This document shows, in pieces, positions 17,853-25,832 of a DNA stretch of 64,000 nucleotides; within the stretch, counting starts at the first letter, position 1; every line of letters begins with the position of its first letter. Where the stretch lies: positions 21,249 to 85,248 of the forward strand of contig DATNID010000029.1 in the NCBI GenBank assembly GCA_035604615.1, given 5' to 3'. The translations under genes and the position numbers were made by a program. The notes beneath the pieces were generated by a model. That model was not told where the DNA came from and ran no database searches. It worked only from the letters and a program-made list of their open reading frames with translations. The DNA is from DATJLY01 sp035604615 (lineage in GTDB: Bacteria; Pseudomonadota; Alphaproteobacteria; ATCC43930; CGMCC-115725).

Positions 17853-18647
17853 ATGAACGCGCCGCTGCTCGAAGTCCGCAATCTCGCCAAGCGTTTCCCA
17901 ACGCGGGCCGGGCGCGAGCCGTCGCCGTGGGTGATCCGCGACCTCACCTTCGCCGTGCGGGAGGGCGAGTTCCTGACCATCATCGGCCCGTCGGGCGCCG
18001 GGAAATCGACGCTCCTCAACATGATCGCGCAAGTGGAGTCGGCGAGCGCCGGCGAGATCCTGTTCCAAGGGAGCCAGATCGGCCTCGGCGATTCGAAGGC
18101 GATGCGGCCCGGGCTCGACCGCCGCGTCGGCTACGTGACGCAAGACGACAATCTGCTGCCGTGGCGCACCACGATCGACAATGTCCTCTTCCCGCTCGAG
18201 GTCCAGGGCCAGCTCGACGACAAGAGCCGCGCGCACGCCCAGATGCTGGTCGACGCCGTCGGCCTCAAGGGGTTCGAGCGCTACTACCCGCACGAGCTGT
18301 CGGGCGGCATGAGGAAGCGCGCTGCCTTGATCCGCACCCTCGTCTATGACCCGCCCGTCATCCTCATGGACGAGCCGTTCGGCGCGGTCGACGCGCAGAC
18401 CCGCATGCAGCTCCAGGAGGATCTGCTGCGGCTGTGGACCTTGGGGCGCAAGACCATCGTGTTCGTGACCCACGACATCACCGAGGCGATTCTGCTCGGC
18501 GACCGCGCCCTGGTGCTCACCAAGCAGCCGTCGCGCATCGGCGCCGAGCATATCATCACGATTCCGCGCCCGCGCAACGTGAAGAGCTTTCTCACCATGC
18601 CGGGCTTCGCCGAAATCTACGAGCGCATCCGCGCGGAGGTCCTATGA
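17853..18647 (+). CDS. ABC transporter ATP-binding protein, SsuB/TauB-like
   Basis: 264 residues with all nucleotide-binding motifs: Walker A GPSGAGKST, Q-loop VTQDDNLLPW, signature LSGGMRKRAALIR, Walker B VILMDEPFGAVD and H-loop VFVTHDITEA. It would energise import by the two flanking permeases. The start is ATG 17853, three bases after the first permease. The stop TGA overlaps ATG of the second permease (ATGA), so translation is probably coupled. It is the only Ssu-type ATPase in the window and could in principle also serve the orphan NMT1-like receptors (inference). Confidence 0.93.
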   Translation: MNAPLLEVRNLAKRFPTRAGREPSPWVIRDLTFAVREGEFLTIIGPSGAGKSTLLNMIAQVESASAGEILFQGSQIGLGDSKAMRPGLDRRVGYVTQDDNLLPWRTTIDNVLFPLEVQGQLDDKSRAHAQMLVDAVGLKGFERYYPHELSGGMRKRAALIRTLVYDPPVILMDEPFGAVDAQTRMQLQEDLLRLWTLGRKTIVFVTHDITEAILLGDRALVLTKQPSRIGAEHIITIPRPRNVKSFLTMPGFAEIYERIRAEVL

Positions 18648-19462
18648 CCACCATCGACCAAGCCACGACGCTCCTCGAGCGCGAGCCGCCGATCTCGCGC
18701 AAGACGATCGTCATCATGGGCCGCGCCGCGCTGGCGGTCCTGCTGGTCATCGGCTGGCAGGCGGGCGCCGAGACCTTCGGCTCCATTTTCTTCGCCTATC
18801 CGATGGACGTGGTGCGGCGCCTCATCGAGCTCACCGTCAGCGGCCAGGTCTTCGTCGACCTCTATGCGACATTGCGCGTCTCCACGATCGGCTTCGTGCT
18901 CGGCACCGTCGCCGGCGTGCTGCTGCCGTTCCTGCTGCGGCGCTCCAAGCGCTGGACCGAGGCGATCGAGCCCTATGTCCTGGGCTCGCAAGGCATTCCC
19001 AAATACGCGCTGGCGCCGTGGCTCATCCTGTGGTTCGGCATCGGCGACACGCCCAAGCTGGTGATCGTGACGGCGATGGTGTTCTACATCCCCTTCGTCA
19101 ACGTCTTCGCCGGCATCCGGGGCGTCGACCAGCGCCTCGTCAAGATGGCGCGCATCGTCGGCGCGAGCGAGACCAAGATCTCGCGCGAGGTGATCTGGAA
19201 CTCGCTGATGCCGTTCTTCTTCACCTCGCTCAAGATCGCGCTGCCGCGCGCCGTGAGCGCGTGCATCGTCGGCGAGTTCCTGGTCTCGACCGAGGGCGTC
19301 GGCCATTACATCGAGCATGCGCGCGAGCTGTCCGACACGGTCGGCGTGTTCGCCGGTATCGTGGTGGCGACGACCCTGGTGCTCGCGGTCAACGGCATCG
19401 TCGAATATCTCGAGCGCCGCGCCCTCGCCTGGCGCCCGACCGACCGCGACATGGTGCTTTGA
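18644..19462 (+). CDS. ABC transporter permease, SsuC/TauC-like (second of two)
   Basis: This 272-residue membrane protein parallels the first permease: LAPWLILWFGIGDTPKLVIV and the ATPase-contact loop MARIVGASETKISREVIW are both present. It differs enough in sequence to be a distinct subunit rather than a recent copy. ATG 18644 overlaps the ATPase stop and has GGAGG 4 nt upstream. The gene ends the operon; a long inverted repeat begins 15 bp after its stop. Two permeases flanking one ATPase suggests an asymmetric channel, as in some aromatic-acid and riboflavin/pyrimidine-type importers (inference). Confidence 0.9.
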   Translation: MTTIDQATTLLEREPPISRKTIVIMGRAALAVLLVIGWQAGAETFGSIFFAYPMDVVRRLIELTVSGQVFVDLYATLRVSTIGFVLGTVAGVLLPFLLRRSKRWTEAIEPYVLGSQGIPKYALAPWLILWFGIGDTPKLVIVTAMVFYIPFVNVFAGIRGVDQRLVKMARIVGASETKISREVIWNSLMPFFFTSLKIALPRAVSACIVGEFLVSTEGVGHYIEHARELSDTVGVFAGIVVATTLVLAVNGIVEYLERRALAWRPTDRDMVL

Positions 19463-19476
19463 GCGGCGGCGATACC

Positions 19477-19576
19477 GTGCGTCCTTCGACTGCGCCCTAC
19501 GGGCTCCGCTCAGGATGAGGACGGTTGTACAACGCCCCTCATCCTGAGCGGAGCGAAGCGTGGTCGAAGGACGCAC
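19477..19576 (+). repeat. Long intergenic inverted repeat, copy 1
   Basis: Two imperfect arms of about 40 bp face each other. The left arm begins GTGCGTCCTTCGACT and ends GCTCCGCTCAGGATGAGG. The right arm reads CCTCATCCTGAGCGGAGC and ends GGTCGAAGGACGCAC. The loop is about 15-20 bp. It lies between two convergent genes and could fold into a long hairpin that stops transcription from either side. A similar element lies at 39314-39411 and a shorter relative at 20539-20577, so it is a dispersed element family. Confidence 0.85.
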
Positions 19577-19595
19577 GGCGGTTTCGTTCCCAACC

Positions 19596-20366
19596 CTACG
19601 TCGCCCGCGCCATGCGAATGGGGTTGACCGGGCCGTTGGGCGACAGGCCGGCATAGCCTTCGACCAGGTCGAGATCGATGATCAGGGCGACGCCGAGACG
19701 GGCGAAGTCGTGGTCGCGCTCGACCTGCGCCATCGCGTCGTAGATCTGCCGCCGCGCCGCGTCGCTGTCGTCGATCCGGGCGCGGCCCTGGAAATTGTAG
19801 GTCGCCTTCGAGTCCTCGTCGCGATACATCAGCGCCACTTTCGGGTTCTTGCGGATCGACCGCAGCATCTTGCCGTCCGCGTTGCGCACCCAGATCGCGA
19901 GCTGCGTGTCGCTGAACGCCTGGGTCGAGCCGCGGAACGTGACGTTGGGCTGGCCCGCTTCGTCGACATAGCTGATGACGATGGGATGCCGCTCCTTGAG
20001 CGCGTTGCCGATGCGCGCCTTGAGATCGGACGGCAGCCTGAGCGCGGCCGGCAGCCGCGGCGCGCCCGGCAGCATCTGCTGCTGGAGGAGCGCGATCTTG
20101 CCGCCCTTCACCTGCACCGTGAGGATGAGCCTGGCGCCGTTCGGCAAAGTGCCGACCGCCTGCACCGCGTCGCCCTTGTCCTCCTGGGTCCAGCCCGCGT
20201 CGCCATAAGCGGCGGCGGACGCGGCGAAGCGCGCGAGGACGGCGTCCCTGCCCTTGAGATCGACATTGAGCGCCTGAAAGCCCGCATCTTGCGCCAGCAG
20301 ATCGGCGGCCGCGCCGCTCTTGAGGCTCGACAGGAATTGCGCGACGAGTTCGGTCTGCTGCGACAT
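19596..20366 (-). CDS. NTF2-like domain fused to pyridoxamine-5'-phosphate-oxidase-like split barrel
   Basis: This 256-residue protein appears to have two parts. Residues 1-100 look like an NTF2/SnoaL-type small domain (VAQFLSSLKSGAAADLLAQ...). Residues 110-256 have the split-barrel fold of pyridoxamine oxidase-like FMN/F420-binding proteins, shown by HPIVISYVDEAGQPNVTFRG, LAIWVRNADGKMLRSI and NPKVALMYRDED. A redox or flavin-binding role is likely but the substrate is unknown. It is convergent with the ABC operon, separated by the inverted repeat. The fusion order is unusual; I recognise the C-terminal domain more securely than the N-terminal one. Confidence 0.72.
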   Translation of the reverse strand: MSQQTELVAQFLSSLKSGAAADLLAQDAGFQALNVDLKGRDAVLARFAASAAAYGDAGWTQEDKGDAVQAVGTLPNGARLILTVQVKGGKIALLQQQMLPGAPRLPAALRLPSDLKARIGNALKERHPIVISYVDEAGQPNVTFRGSTQAFSDTQLAIWVRNADGKMLRSIRKNPKVALMYRDEDSKATYNFQGRARIDDSDAARRQIYDAMAQVERDHDFARLGVALIIDLDLVEGYAGLSPNGPVNPIRMARAT

Positions 20367-20408
20367 GACGCAACCCCCATTCCTCTATCGCCACGATAAG
20401 GCGCCGTC

Positions 20409-20600
20409 ATGCGCCCGGTCAAACGCGGCGTTTACGGGCGGAAGCTCGCGATCGCCGCTCTCCTGGTGGCGTTCACATCCGCGGTTCGCGCGGATTCAAG
20501 GCGAGGGCGACCGAAGCCTCGGGCGAACCGCCAATCGCGTGCGTCTTCGACGACGCTGCGCGTAGTCGAAGACGCACTGCGGCTCCGCCTGAACACCTAG
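20409..20600 (+). pseudogene. Possible truncated gene start with signal peptide
   Basis: The first 28-30 codons read as a bacterial signal peptide: basic RPVKRGVYGRK, hydrophobic LAIAALLVAF, then TSAVRA/DS. After about 40 codons the frame runs into a short hairpin of the dispersed repeat family and stops at 20600. It looks like the 5' end of a secreted-protein gene cut off by a repeat or rearrangement. It could equally be chance, as high-GC DNA easily forms such frames. Confidence 0.3.
20539..20577 (+). repeat. Short perfect hairpin related to the dispersed inverted repeat
   Basis: Perfect 13-bp arms GTGCGTCTTCGAC and GTCGAAGACGCAC are separated by a 13-bp loop. The arms resemble the outer arms of the longer repeats at 19477 and 39314 (GTGCGTCCTTCGAC), so this is probably a shortened member of the same family. 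Confidence 0.7.
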
Positions 20601-20604
20601 GCGG

Positions 20605-20648
20605 CCTCTACTTCACATATTCGTCGGTGAAGATGCCGTCATAGTATA
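20605..20648 (-). pseudogene. 3'-end remnant of an NMT1-like binding-protein gene
   Basis: On the minus strand this stretch encodes IYYDGIFTDEYVK followed by a stop at 20608-20610, nearly identical to the end of the binding protein at 24831 (SYDGLFTDEYVK) and similar to that at 25829 (IFTDVYAK). At DNA level about 44 bp (20601-20644 against 24824-24867) match with only about three differences, including bases past the stop codon. The rest of the gene is absent: the MFS gene ends directly against it. It is a scar of a lost or moved copy. Confidence 0.75.
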
Positions 20649-21902
20649 TCAGGCCGCCGCCTTTTCCGCGCGCGCGGCCGGCGCGTGACGGTGGTTCGCC
20701 GGATAGGGATAGGACCCCAAGAGCGCGAAGATCACGATCGAGATGACGGTTATGACTTCGAAGATCTGAAAGGCCGGTCCGTAGCTGTGATAGAGGTCGA
20801 AGGATTTCGTGCTGATGAGCGGACCGATGCCGGTGCAGAACTGAAAGATGCCGAACATCGTGCCCATGATCCGGCCATAGGACTTCAGGCCGAAATAGCG
20901 GCTGACGAAGAAGCCCATGAGATCGACCTCGGCCCCGTTGGCGAAGCCGCACAGCATCGCGCCGACGATTTGCGCAGGTTCCGGCAAGCCGCTGCCGAAA
21001 AGCGCCACGCCGAGAATGAGGAGCGCAAAGAACCCGATCGCGACATAGGGCCCATGGACGCGGTCGAGGAGCCAGCCGGAGAAAAGACGCCCGACCACCG
21101 CGGCAATGCCCGAAGCGGAGAGCACCGTCGTCGCCGCCTGGAGGCTCACGCCGCGGTCCATCAGCATCGCGACGATCTGGGTGAGCGTGCCATTCAGCAC
21201 GATGATGCCGAGGCAGAACGCCAGCGCCATGCCCCAGAAGCGCCATGTGCGCGTCAGCGCATCGCGCAAGGTGACGCCCGGCAGATCCGGTTCCGCGAGA
21301 TGCGGCAATTGAGCGCGCTCGCCGGCATCGGGCTCGCGCACGAGGAGCGTGACGGGAATGCCGGCCAGCACCAGGATGACGCCGCCCACGCCGATATAGG
21401 CGCTGCGCCAATCGAGATGGCTGATGAGAAAGGCGGCGATCGGCGGAATGACGGCGGTGCCGAGTCCCACGCCGGACAGCGCGATGCCCAAGGCCAAGCC
21501 GCGATTGCGGTCGAACCAGCGCGTGACGACGAACGCGTAGGCGGGCGGCGAGTTGCCGGAGGAGCCGAAGCTCCGGACCATGAACAGCGAATAGATGACG
21601 AGGGGCGCGGCGCTCATCAGCGATTGCATCGCCGTCGTCACGGCGAACACCACGATACCCGCGAGGATGACGGGCCGCGCGCCGAACCGGTCGAGGAGCA
21701 AGCCCGCAACAGGCAAGAGGCAGGCGCCGAATGCACCCGAAACCGCCAAGGCGCCGGCGAGGTCGCTGCGGCCGATATGAAGCGCATCGGCCACCGGCTT
21801 CAAGAACACGCTGAAGGTCCAGATATTGATGGGCCCGCCGCTACACACGAGACCGCCGACGCAGGCGGCGACGATCCACCACGGATTGCGCATGCGAAGC
21901 AT
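20649..21902 (-). CDS. MFS transporter
   Basis: A 417-residue major facilitator protein with about twelve hydrophobic segments. The loop 2-3 signature appears as LLLDRFGARPVI (about residue 68) and its second-half counterpart as GWLLDRVHGPYV. It probably exports or imports an organic anion; the family resembles oxalate/formate and monocarboxylate-type carriers (inference). ATG 21902 is preceded by AGGAGG at 5-6 nt. The amidohydrolase gene lies upstream on the same strand (35 bp gap), so the two may be co-transcribed. Its stop abuts a remnant of a binding-protein gene. Confidence 0.87.
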   Translation of the reverse strand: MLRMRNPWWIVAACVGGLVCSGGPINIWTFSVFLKPVADALHIGRSDLAGALAVSGAFGACLLPVAGLLLDRFGARPVILAGIVVFAVTTAMQSLMSAAPLVIYSLFMVRSFGSSGNSPPAYAFVVTRWFDRNRGLALGIALSGVGLGTAVIPPIAAFLISHLDWRSAYIGVGGVILVLAGIPVTLLVREPDAGERAQLPHLAEPDLPGVTLRDALTRTWRFWGMALAFCLGIIVLNGTLTQIVAMLMDRGVSLQAATTVLSASGIAAVVGRLFSGWLLDRVHGPYVAIGFFALLILGVALFGSGLPEPAQIVGAMLCGFANGAEVDLMGFFVSRYFGLKSYGRIMGTMFGIFQFCTGIGPLISTKSFDLYHSYGPAFQIFEVITVISIVIFALLGSYPYPANHRHAPAARAEKAAA

Positions 21903-21936
21903 CGGCGCCTCCTCGCGCGATTTTATGGACGGGCGG

Positions 21937-23097
21937 TCACGGCGCGCCGAAGAACCGCACCGGATTGTCCCACATCATCTTCCGCACCGCCTCGGCGCCC
22001 AGCGCGTTCTGCCACGCCAAGACGCGGTCCGCCGATTCCGGGAAGCGGGACTCGGCGTGCGGGTAGTCGGACCCGAACATGAGCACATGGTCGCCCATGA
22101 GCTCGTTGAAGATGCGGGCCATATCGGAGCCCTCGTGGAGCTCGATCGAGGCGAAGAAACGCCCGCTTGTGAGGTACTCGCTGATCTTGTGCTTAAGCTC
22201 GGCGGTGGAGCCCATGTAGATCATCTGATCGTCCATGCGCCGCGACCAGAACGGGACCCATCCGAACCCCGATTCGAGCACGCCGTAGCGCAACTCCGGA
22301 TAGCGGTCCATCAAGCCGCCGCCGATGAAGGAAGCAACGGCCCGCATCGCCGCCCAGGGATGGCTCGCGCAGCGTCCGATGAAGGGGTTGTCCCAGAGGT
22401 CGCGATAGCCGGGGTAGCCGGTCGCGAAGCTGTGGTGGATCACGCACAGCCCCTTGTCCTGCGCCGCCTCCCAGATGGGGTGCAGGTCGGGATGATCCAG
22501 CGGATAATCGAGCGGCAGGCTCGGATGGACCGCCACCACCCAAGGCCTGCCGGCCCATCGGCGGATCTCCGCCACCGACTTCTCGACCGACAACGGCGTC
22601 ACTGTCAGGCTCGACTTCAAGCGGCGCGGATCGGTGCCGCAAAACGCATCGAGATAGCGGTGATGCGCAGAGATGAACTCCATCTCGATGTCCGGATCGG
22701 GATGGCCGGGCCCGCCATTGCTGACGATGAAATGCACGTCGCTGCCCTCGCGGTCCATGTCGCTGAGGCGCGCAGCCGCATTCTCGTCGTCGGTGCCGCT
22801 CGTGGGAAAGGTCACCCCCATGAACTTCTGGTGTCTGCGTTCCGCATTCTCCCGCGGCGCGGCCTCGCCCAGGATGCGCGGCTTGGACGAGCCCCAGCCT
22901 TTGATCGTGGCGAAGCGGTAAGCGTGCCGATAGGGCGCTTCGCGCACCTCTCCGGCGAGCCCGATCTTGATGGGCTCCCGGCGACTTTCAAGGTCGGGAA
23001 GGGCTTCGAGCACTTTCGCCGACAAGTGTGGCCGGATCGTTTCAGCCGACGGCCGCACGTGGGTATCGGCATCGAAAATCCTGAGACCGTTGCGCAT
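21937..23097 (-). CDS. Amidohydrolase family protein (ACMSD/PF04909-like)
   Basis: This 386-residue metal-dependent hydrolase or decarboxylase has the N-terminal metal site as FDADTHVRPS (D-x-H type), a central HHSF motif and the late GSDYPHAESRFP containing the catalytic Asp, all typical of amidohydrolase-2 proteins such as aminocarboxymuconate-semialdehyde decarboxylase or gamma-resorcylate decarboxylase relatives. It ends with the family phrase WDNPVRFFG. ATG 23097 is chosen over TTG 23115. It probably acts on an aromatic ring or ring-cleavage product (inference). It is followed on the same strand by an MFS transporter. Confidence 0.82.
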   Translation of the reverse strand: MRNGLRIFDADTHVRPSAETIRPHLSAKVLEALPDLESRREPIKIGLAGEVREAPYRHAYRFATIKGWGSSKPRILGEAAPRENAERRHQKFMGVTFPTSGTDDENAAARLSDMDREGSDVHFIVSNGGPGHPDPDIEMEFISAHHRYLDAFCGTDPRRLKSSLTVTPLSVEKSVAEIRRWAGRPWVVAVHPSLPLDYPLDHPDLHPIWEAAQDKGLCVIHHSFATGYPGYRDLWDNPFIGRCASHPWAAMRAVASFIGGGLMDRYPELRYGVLESGFGWVPFWSRRMDDQMIYMGSTAELKHKISEYLTSGRFFASIELHEGSDMARIFNELMGDHVLMFGSDYPHAESRFPESADRVLAWQNALGAEAVRKMMWDNPVRFFGAP

Positions 23098-23514
23098 CTC
23101 TTCACGCTCTCCCAAAGAGTTTGAAGAAAAGACAGAATACCACGGTGGCGGTGATCACGACCGATCCATATTTGGCAGCGTGTGTCCGCTTCCCCGTATG
23201 TCGCGACCAGAAGCAGATAGTCGGTTTCCGGCCGGTTTGCGGCCATGCCAGTCCTTCAGCCGAGCGGACCGATGTCTCCGAAGCGGACATGCTGGCCAGA
23301 GAGGCTATCGACGCAATTTAGTTGGAAACCTGCCGTTCATTCGCCCCGATGTGAACGGCGAGGTCGTGCCATGAGCCGGCATAGGTTCGGCTATTCGGCC
23401 ACCTCGTCGGCGGTAGCAAGGAGCGATGGTGCGATGGTGACGCCGAGCGCCTTGGCGGTCTTTGGGTTTCTCGCGAAGTCTCCGATCGCACCAGCCTAGA
23501 TTAGCCTCTCTGTT
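23098..23514. other. Gene-poor stretch with degenerate relics
   Basis: No intact gene is seen in these 417 bases. The stretch contains a short relic of a binding-protein gene (23391-23483, listed separately). Downstream of the relic on the minus strand, two sequences built around TGTCCGCTTC (about 23172 and 23285) resemble degenerate intergenic debris known from alphaproteobacterial genomes. A comparable GGCGGACAT string is near 35420. Confidence 0.45.
23391..23483 (-). pseudogene. 3'-end remnant of a PF04392-type ABC binding-protein gene
   Basis: The minus-strand frame reads NPKTAKALGVTIAPSLLATA then DEVAE and stops (TAG at 23391-23393). This closely matches the conserved C-terminus of the tryptophan/tyrosine-type (PF04392) substrate-binding proteins, whose ends read like LKTAKALGLTIPPSLLARADEVIE in the family as I remember it. 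A stop codon in the same frame about 33 nt upstream shows that the rest of the gene is missing. It is therefore a short relic. Confidence 0.65.
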
Positions 23515-24534
23515 CTATTTCGCGTGCGCCTTTGCAGAGTCGGTCACGACCTTGTAGGCGGCGGCGAGCTGTGGCTTCGGCTTCGAGATGTCCTGGCCGA
23601 CGCTCGCGAGCGTCACCATTGCCGCCGATTGCTCGTCCGGCGGCAGGCTGATGAGCTCGCCACCTTGTGTCACCCAATCCTTGGTTGCCTTTTCCAGGAA
23701 ATCCACGGCGAATTTGTAGTTCTGGCGCGCCATCGCGGCGCCATCCTTGTCGATGACAACCTGGAGGTCCTTGGGCAGGCTCGCGTACCATTTCTGGCTG
23801 ACCTCGGCGATGAGGAAAATGAAGGGCTGGCCGGTGTCGGTCACGTATTTCGCCGCGTCGACGTAATGCATCGTCGTGTAGACCGGCATGCCGGCAAGCG
23901 CTCCATCGATGGCGCCTTGTTGGATCGCGGGAAGAACGTCGCCCAGGGTCATCGCCACTGGCGTCGCCCCCAGCCGCTCAAGCGATACTTTCTGGAAATC
24001 GGACGTGAAGACGCGGATCTTCTTGCCTTTCAAATCGGCGAGATGCCGGATAGGCGCTCTCGAGACGATCGAGGAAGGCGTCGCGATGAAAAGCCCCACG
24101 CCATGCAATCCCTTGTTGGCGCCGAGGCCGAGCATTAGTTTCTGCACCGCCGGGTCTGCGGCAACGGCTTCCGCTTGCGACATGGAGCTGACGAGTGCGG
24201 GCGCGGTGAGCACCTCGAACCGCTCGTCGATCCCGACACAGAATTCGGGCGGGAGCGCCACGGCTTGGATCGATCCGAACTGCACGCCTTCGATCTGCCG
24301 CGGGATCGAGCCGAGTTGGCTCGCGGGGTAGACCTCGCCCTTGATGCGGCCATGCGAGTCCTTCTCGACGGCGGCGGCGAATATCTGCGCGTAATGGTGC
24401 AGGGTGTCATTGATGGTAGGGACAGAGACCTTCATCACGATGGCCTGGTCGTCTGCCTTTGCCGCGCCGGACAGGACGGCGAGCGACGCCACGAACGCGC
24501 ACGCAGCCCACGCCACAGGATGTACGATGCGCAT
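23515..24534 (-). CDS. TRAP transporter solute-binding protein (DctP family)
   Basis: A 339-residue periplasmic receptor. The signal peptide is CAFVASLAVLSGAAKA and the mature protein begins DDQAIVMKVSVPT. DctP-family features are LKGKKIRVFTSD, MTLGDVLPAIQQGAIDGA and the helix around VSQKWYASLPKDLQ. ATG 24534 has AAGGAG 7 nt upstream; the open frame continues 40 codons further without support. TRAP receptors need DctQ and DctM membrane subunits, and neither is seen in the window, so this is an orphan. About 300 bp upstream (24535-24830) hold no recognisable gene. Confidence 0.87.
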   Translation of the reverse strand: MRIVHPVAWAACAFVASLAVLSGAAKADDQAIVMKVSVPTINDTLHHYAQIFAAAVEKDSHGRIKGEVYPASQLGSIPRQIEGVQFGSIQAVALPPEFCVGIDERFEVLTAPALVSSMSQAEAVAADPAVQKLMLGLGANKGLHGVGLFIATPSSIVSRAPIRHLADLKGKKIRVFTSDFQKVSLERLGATPVAMTLGDVLPAIQQGAIDGALAGMPVYTTMHYVDAAKYVTDTGQPFIFLIAEVSQKWYASLPKDLQVVIDKDGAAMARQNYKFAVDFLEKATKDWVTQGGELISLPPDEQSAAMVTLASVGQDISKPKPQLAAAYKVVTDSAKAHAK

Positions 24535-24830
24535 GTCGGTTCTCCTTGATGTATTCACTCGTGATCCCCCGGATGATCTCCGATCTGGCGTGAATGTTGT
24601 CACTCTTCGGACCTTCCCGCAATCCACCCCCGAGGTGCGGACGGCTGCCGGCACCTCGCGCAGTTCGATCGGTGGTTGAGAGGGCTGTTCTCGCTAAGGC
24701 GTGCCGGTGGCGCTCAGCGCATTCGTCTCATTTGGTTCAACAACGGCGGTCCGGCCCATGCGACTTGGCGTCCGCTGTTTATTCAGCGCCGGACATCGCC
24801 GCGACAGGGTGCTTTGCGCCGCGGCGGCCT

Positions 24831-25832
24831 CTACTTCACATACTCGTCGGTGAAGAGCCCGTCATAGGAGCCGAGCCGCTCCTCCGGCTTCATCAGGCCC
24901 GCCTCGATGTTGAGCGTCTCGGCGTTGGCGAGCGCGGCGCGGGCGGGCGCGGGCGGAACCGGCGTCACGCGCTTGACCGCGTCGAAGGCGGCGGCGACGA
25001 GCTTGGGCTCGAGCGTCGGGAAACGCTTGGCGAGAAGCGCCAGCGCCTCGGCGGGATGGTCGTGGACGAAGGCGGCGCCGTCGGCGAGCGCGCGGCCGAC
25101 GCCCTGGCACAGCCATTTGCGCTCGACGCAGGTCTCGGGCCGCACCACCACCATCGTCTGGTTGAACGGCAGCATGTCGGGCGGGTCGCCGTCGAGGCCG
25201 CTCGCGATCGTCACCGCCTCGCCCGCCAGCACCGGCTCCAGGGGCCACGGGAACGACATGGCGAAGCCGTCGATCTGCTTGGCCTCGAAGGCCGCGAGCA
25301 TGGCGTTGGGCTGCATCGGCGCGATGCGGATGTCGTCGGGATCGAGCCCGCCGCGGTGCGCGACGAGAAGGACATAGGCGTGGATGATCGAGTTGATCGA
25401 ATCGACCGCCATGGTGCGGCCTTTCAAGGCCCGGGCGCGCTGCTCGAGCGGCGCCTTCGGATCGAAGCCCGCGGCCTCGGCCAGGTCCTTCCTCAGCACC
25501 GCCGCGACGAAGAGCCGGTCCTGCATCGCGCCGATCGCCAGAAGCTTCTGCCCGTGCGCCACGGCGCGGGTCAGGGTCGTGGGCGACGCGTCTCCGGCAT
25601 CGGCGCTCCCCGAAATCACCGCGTTGGCCGAGCCGACCCCGGCGATCAGCACGCTCTTCATCGCGAGCCCGTGCTTCGCCCAGAGGCCGAGATCGTCGGC
25701 CAGATAATGCAGCGCGAAGCTCAGGCTGAACGCCGGCACCGCCAGCGTCGCCTCGTGCAGCCCCTGCTGCGCCGATGCCGCCGGCGCCGCGATGAGCAGC
25801 GCCCAAAAAACGCGTCGCGCCAAACCGATCAT
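24831..25832 (-). CDS. NMT1-like substrate-binding protein, tandem paralogue 2
   Basis: 333 residues: signal peptide (ALLIAAPAASA), then FALHYLADDLGLWAKHGLAM and INSIIHAYVLLVAHRGGLDP. It is a close paralogue of the gene immediately upstream, sharing long blocks such as PMQPN-MLAAFEA-QIDGFAMS. Both are NMT1/SsuA-type receptors. ATG 25832 overlaps the upstream stop (ATGA), which fixes the start. The pair arose by tandem duplication. No permease or ATPase adjoins. Its last 44 bp are repeated as a remnant at 20605, showing local copy number has changed. The ligand is unknown. Confidence 0.85.
   Translation of the reverse strand: MIGLARRVFWALLIAAPAASAQQGLHEATLAVPAFSLSFALHYLADDLGLWAKHGLAMKSVLIAGVGSANAVISGSADAGDASPTTLTRAVAHGQKLLAIGAMQDRLFVAAVLRKDLAEAAGFDPKAPLEQRARALKGRTMAVDSINSIIHAYVLLVAHRGGLDPDDIRIAPMQPNAMLAAFEAKQIDGFAMSFPWPLEPVLAGEAVTIASGLDGDPPDMLPFNQTMVVVRPETCVERKWLCQGVGRALADGAAFVHDHPAEALALLAKRFPTLEPKLVAAAFDAVKRVTPVPPAPARAALANAETLNIEAGLMKPEERLGSYDGLFTDEYVK

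Noticed and set aside
15936..18551. 871-codon minus-strand frame
   Set aside because: Antisense to four well-supported genes; typical high-GC shadow.
24535..24830. Possible genes upstream of the TRAP receptor
   Set aside because: Short frames only, without recognisable motifs or ribosome sites.
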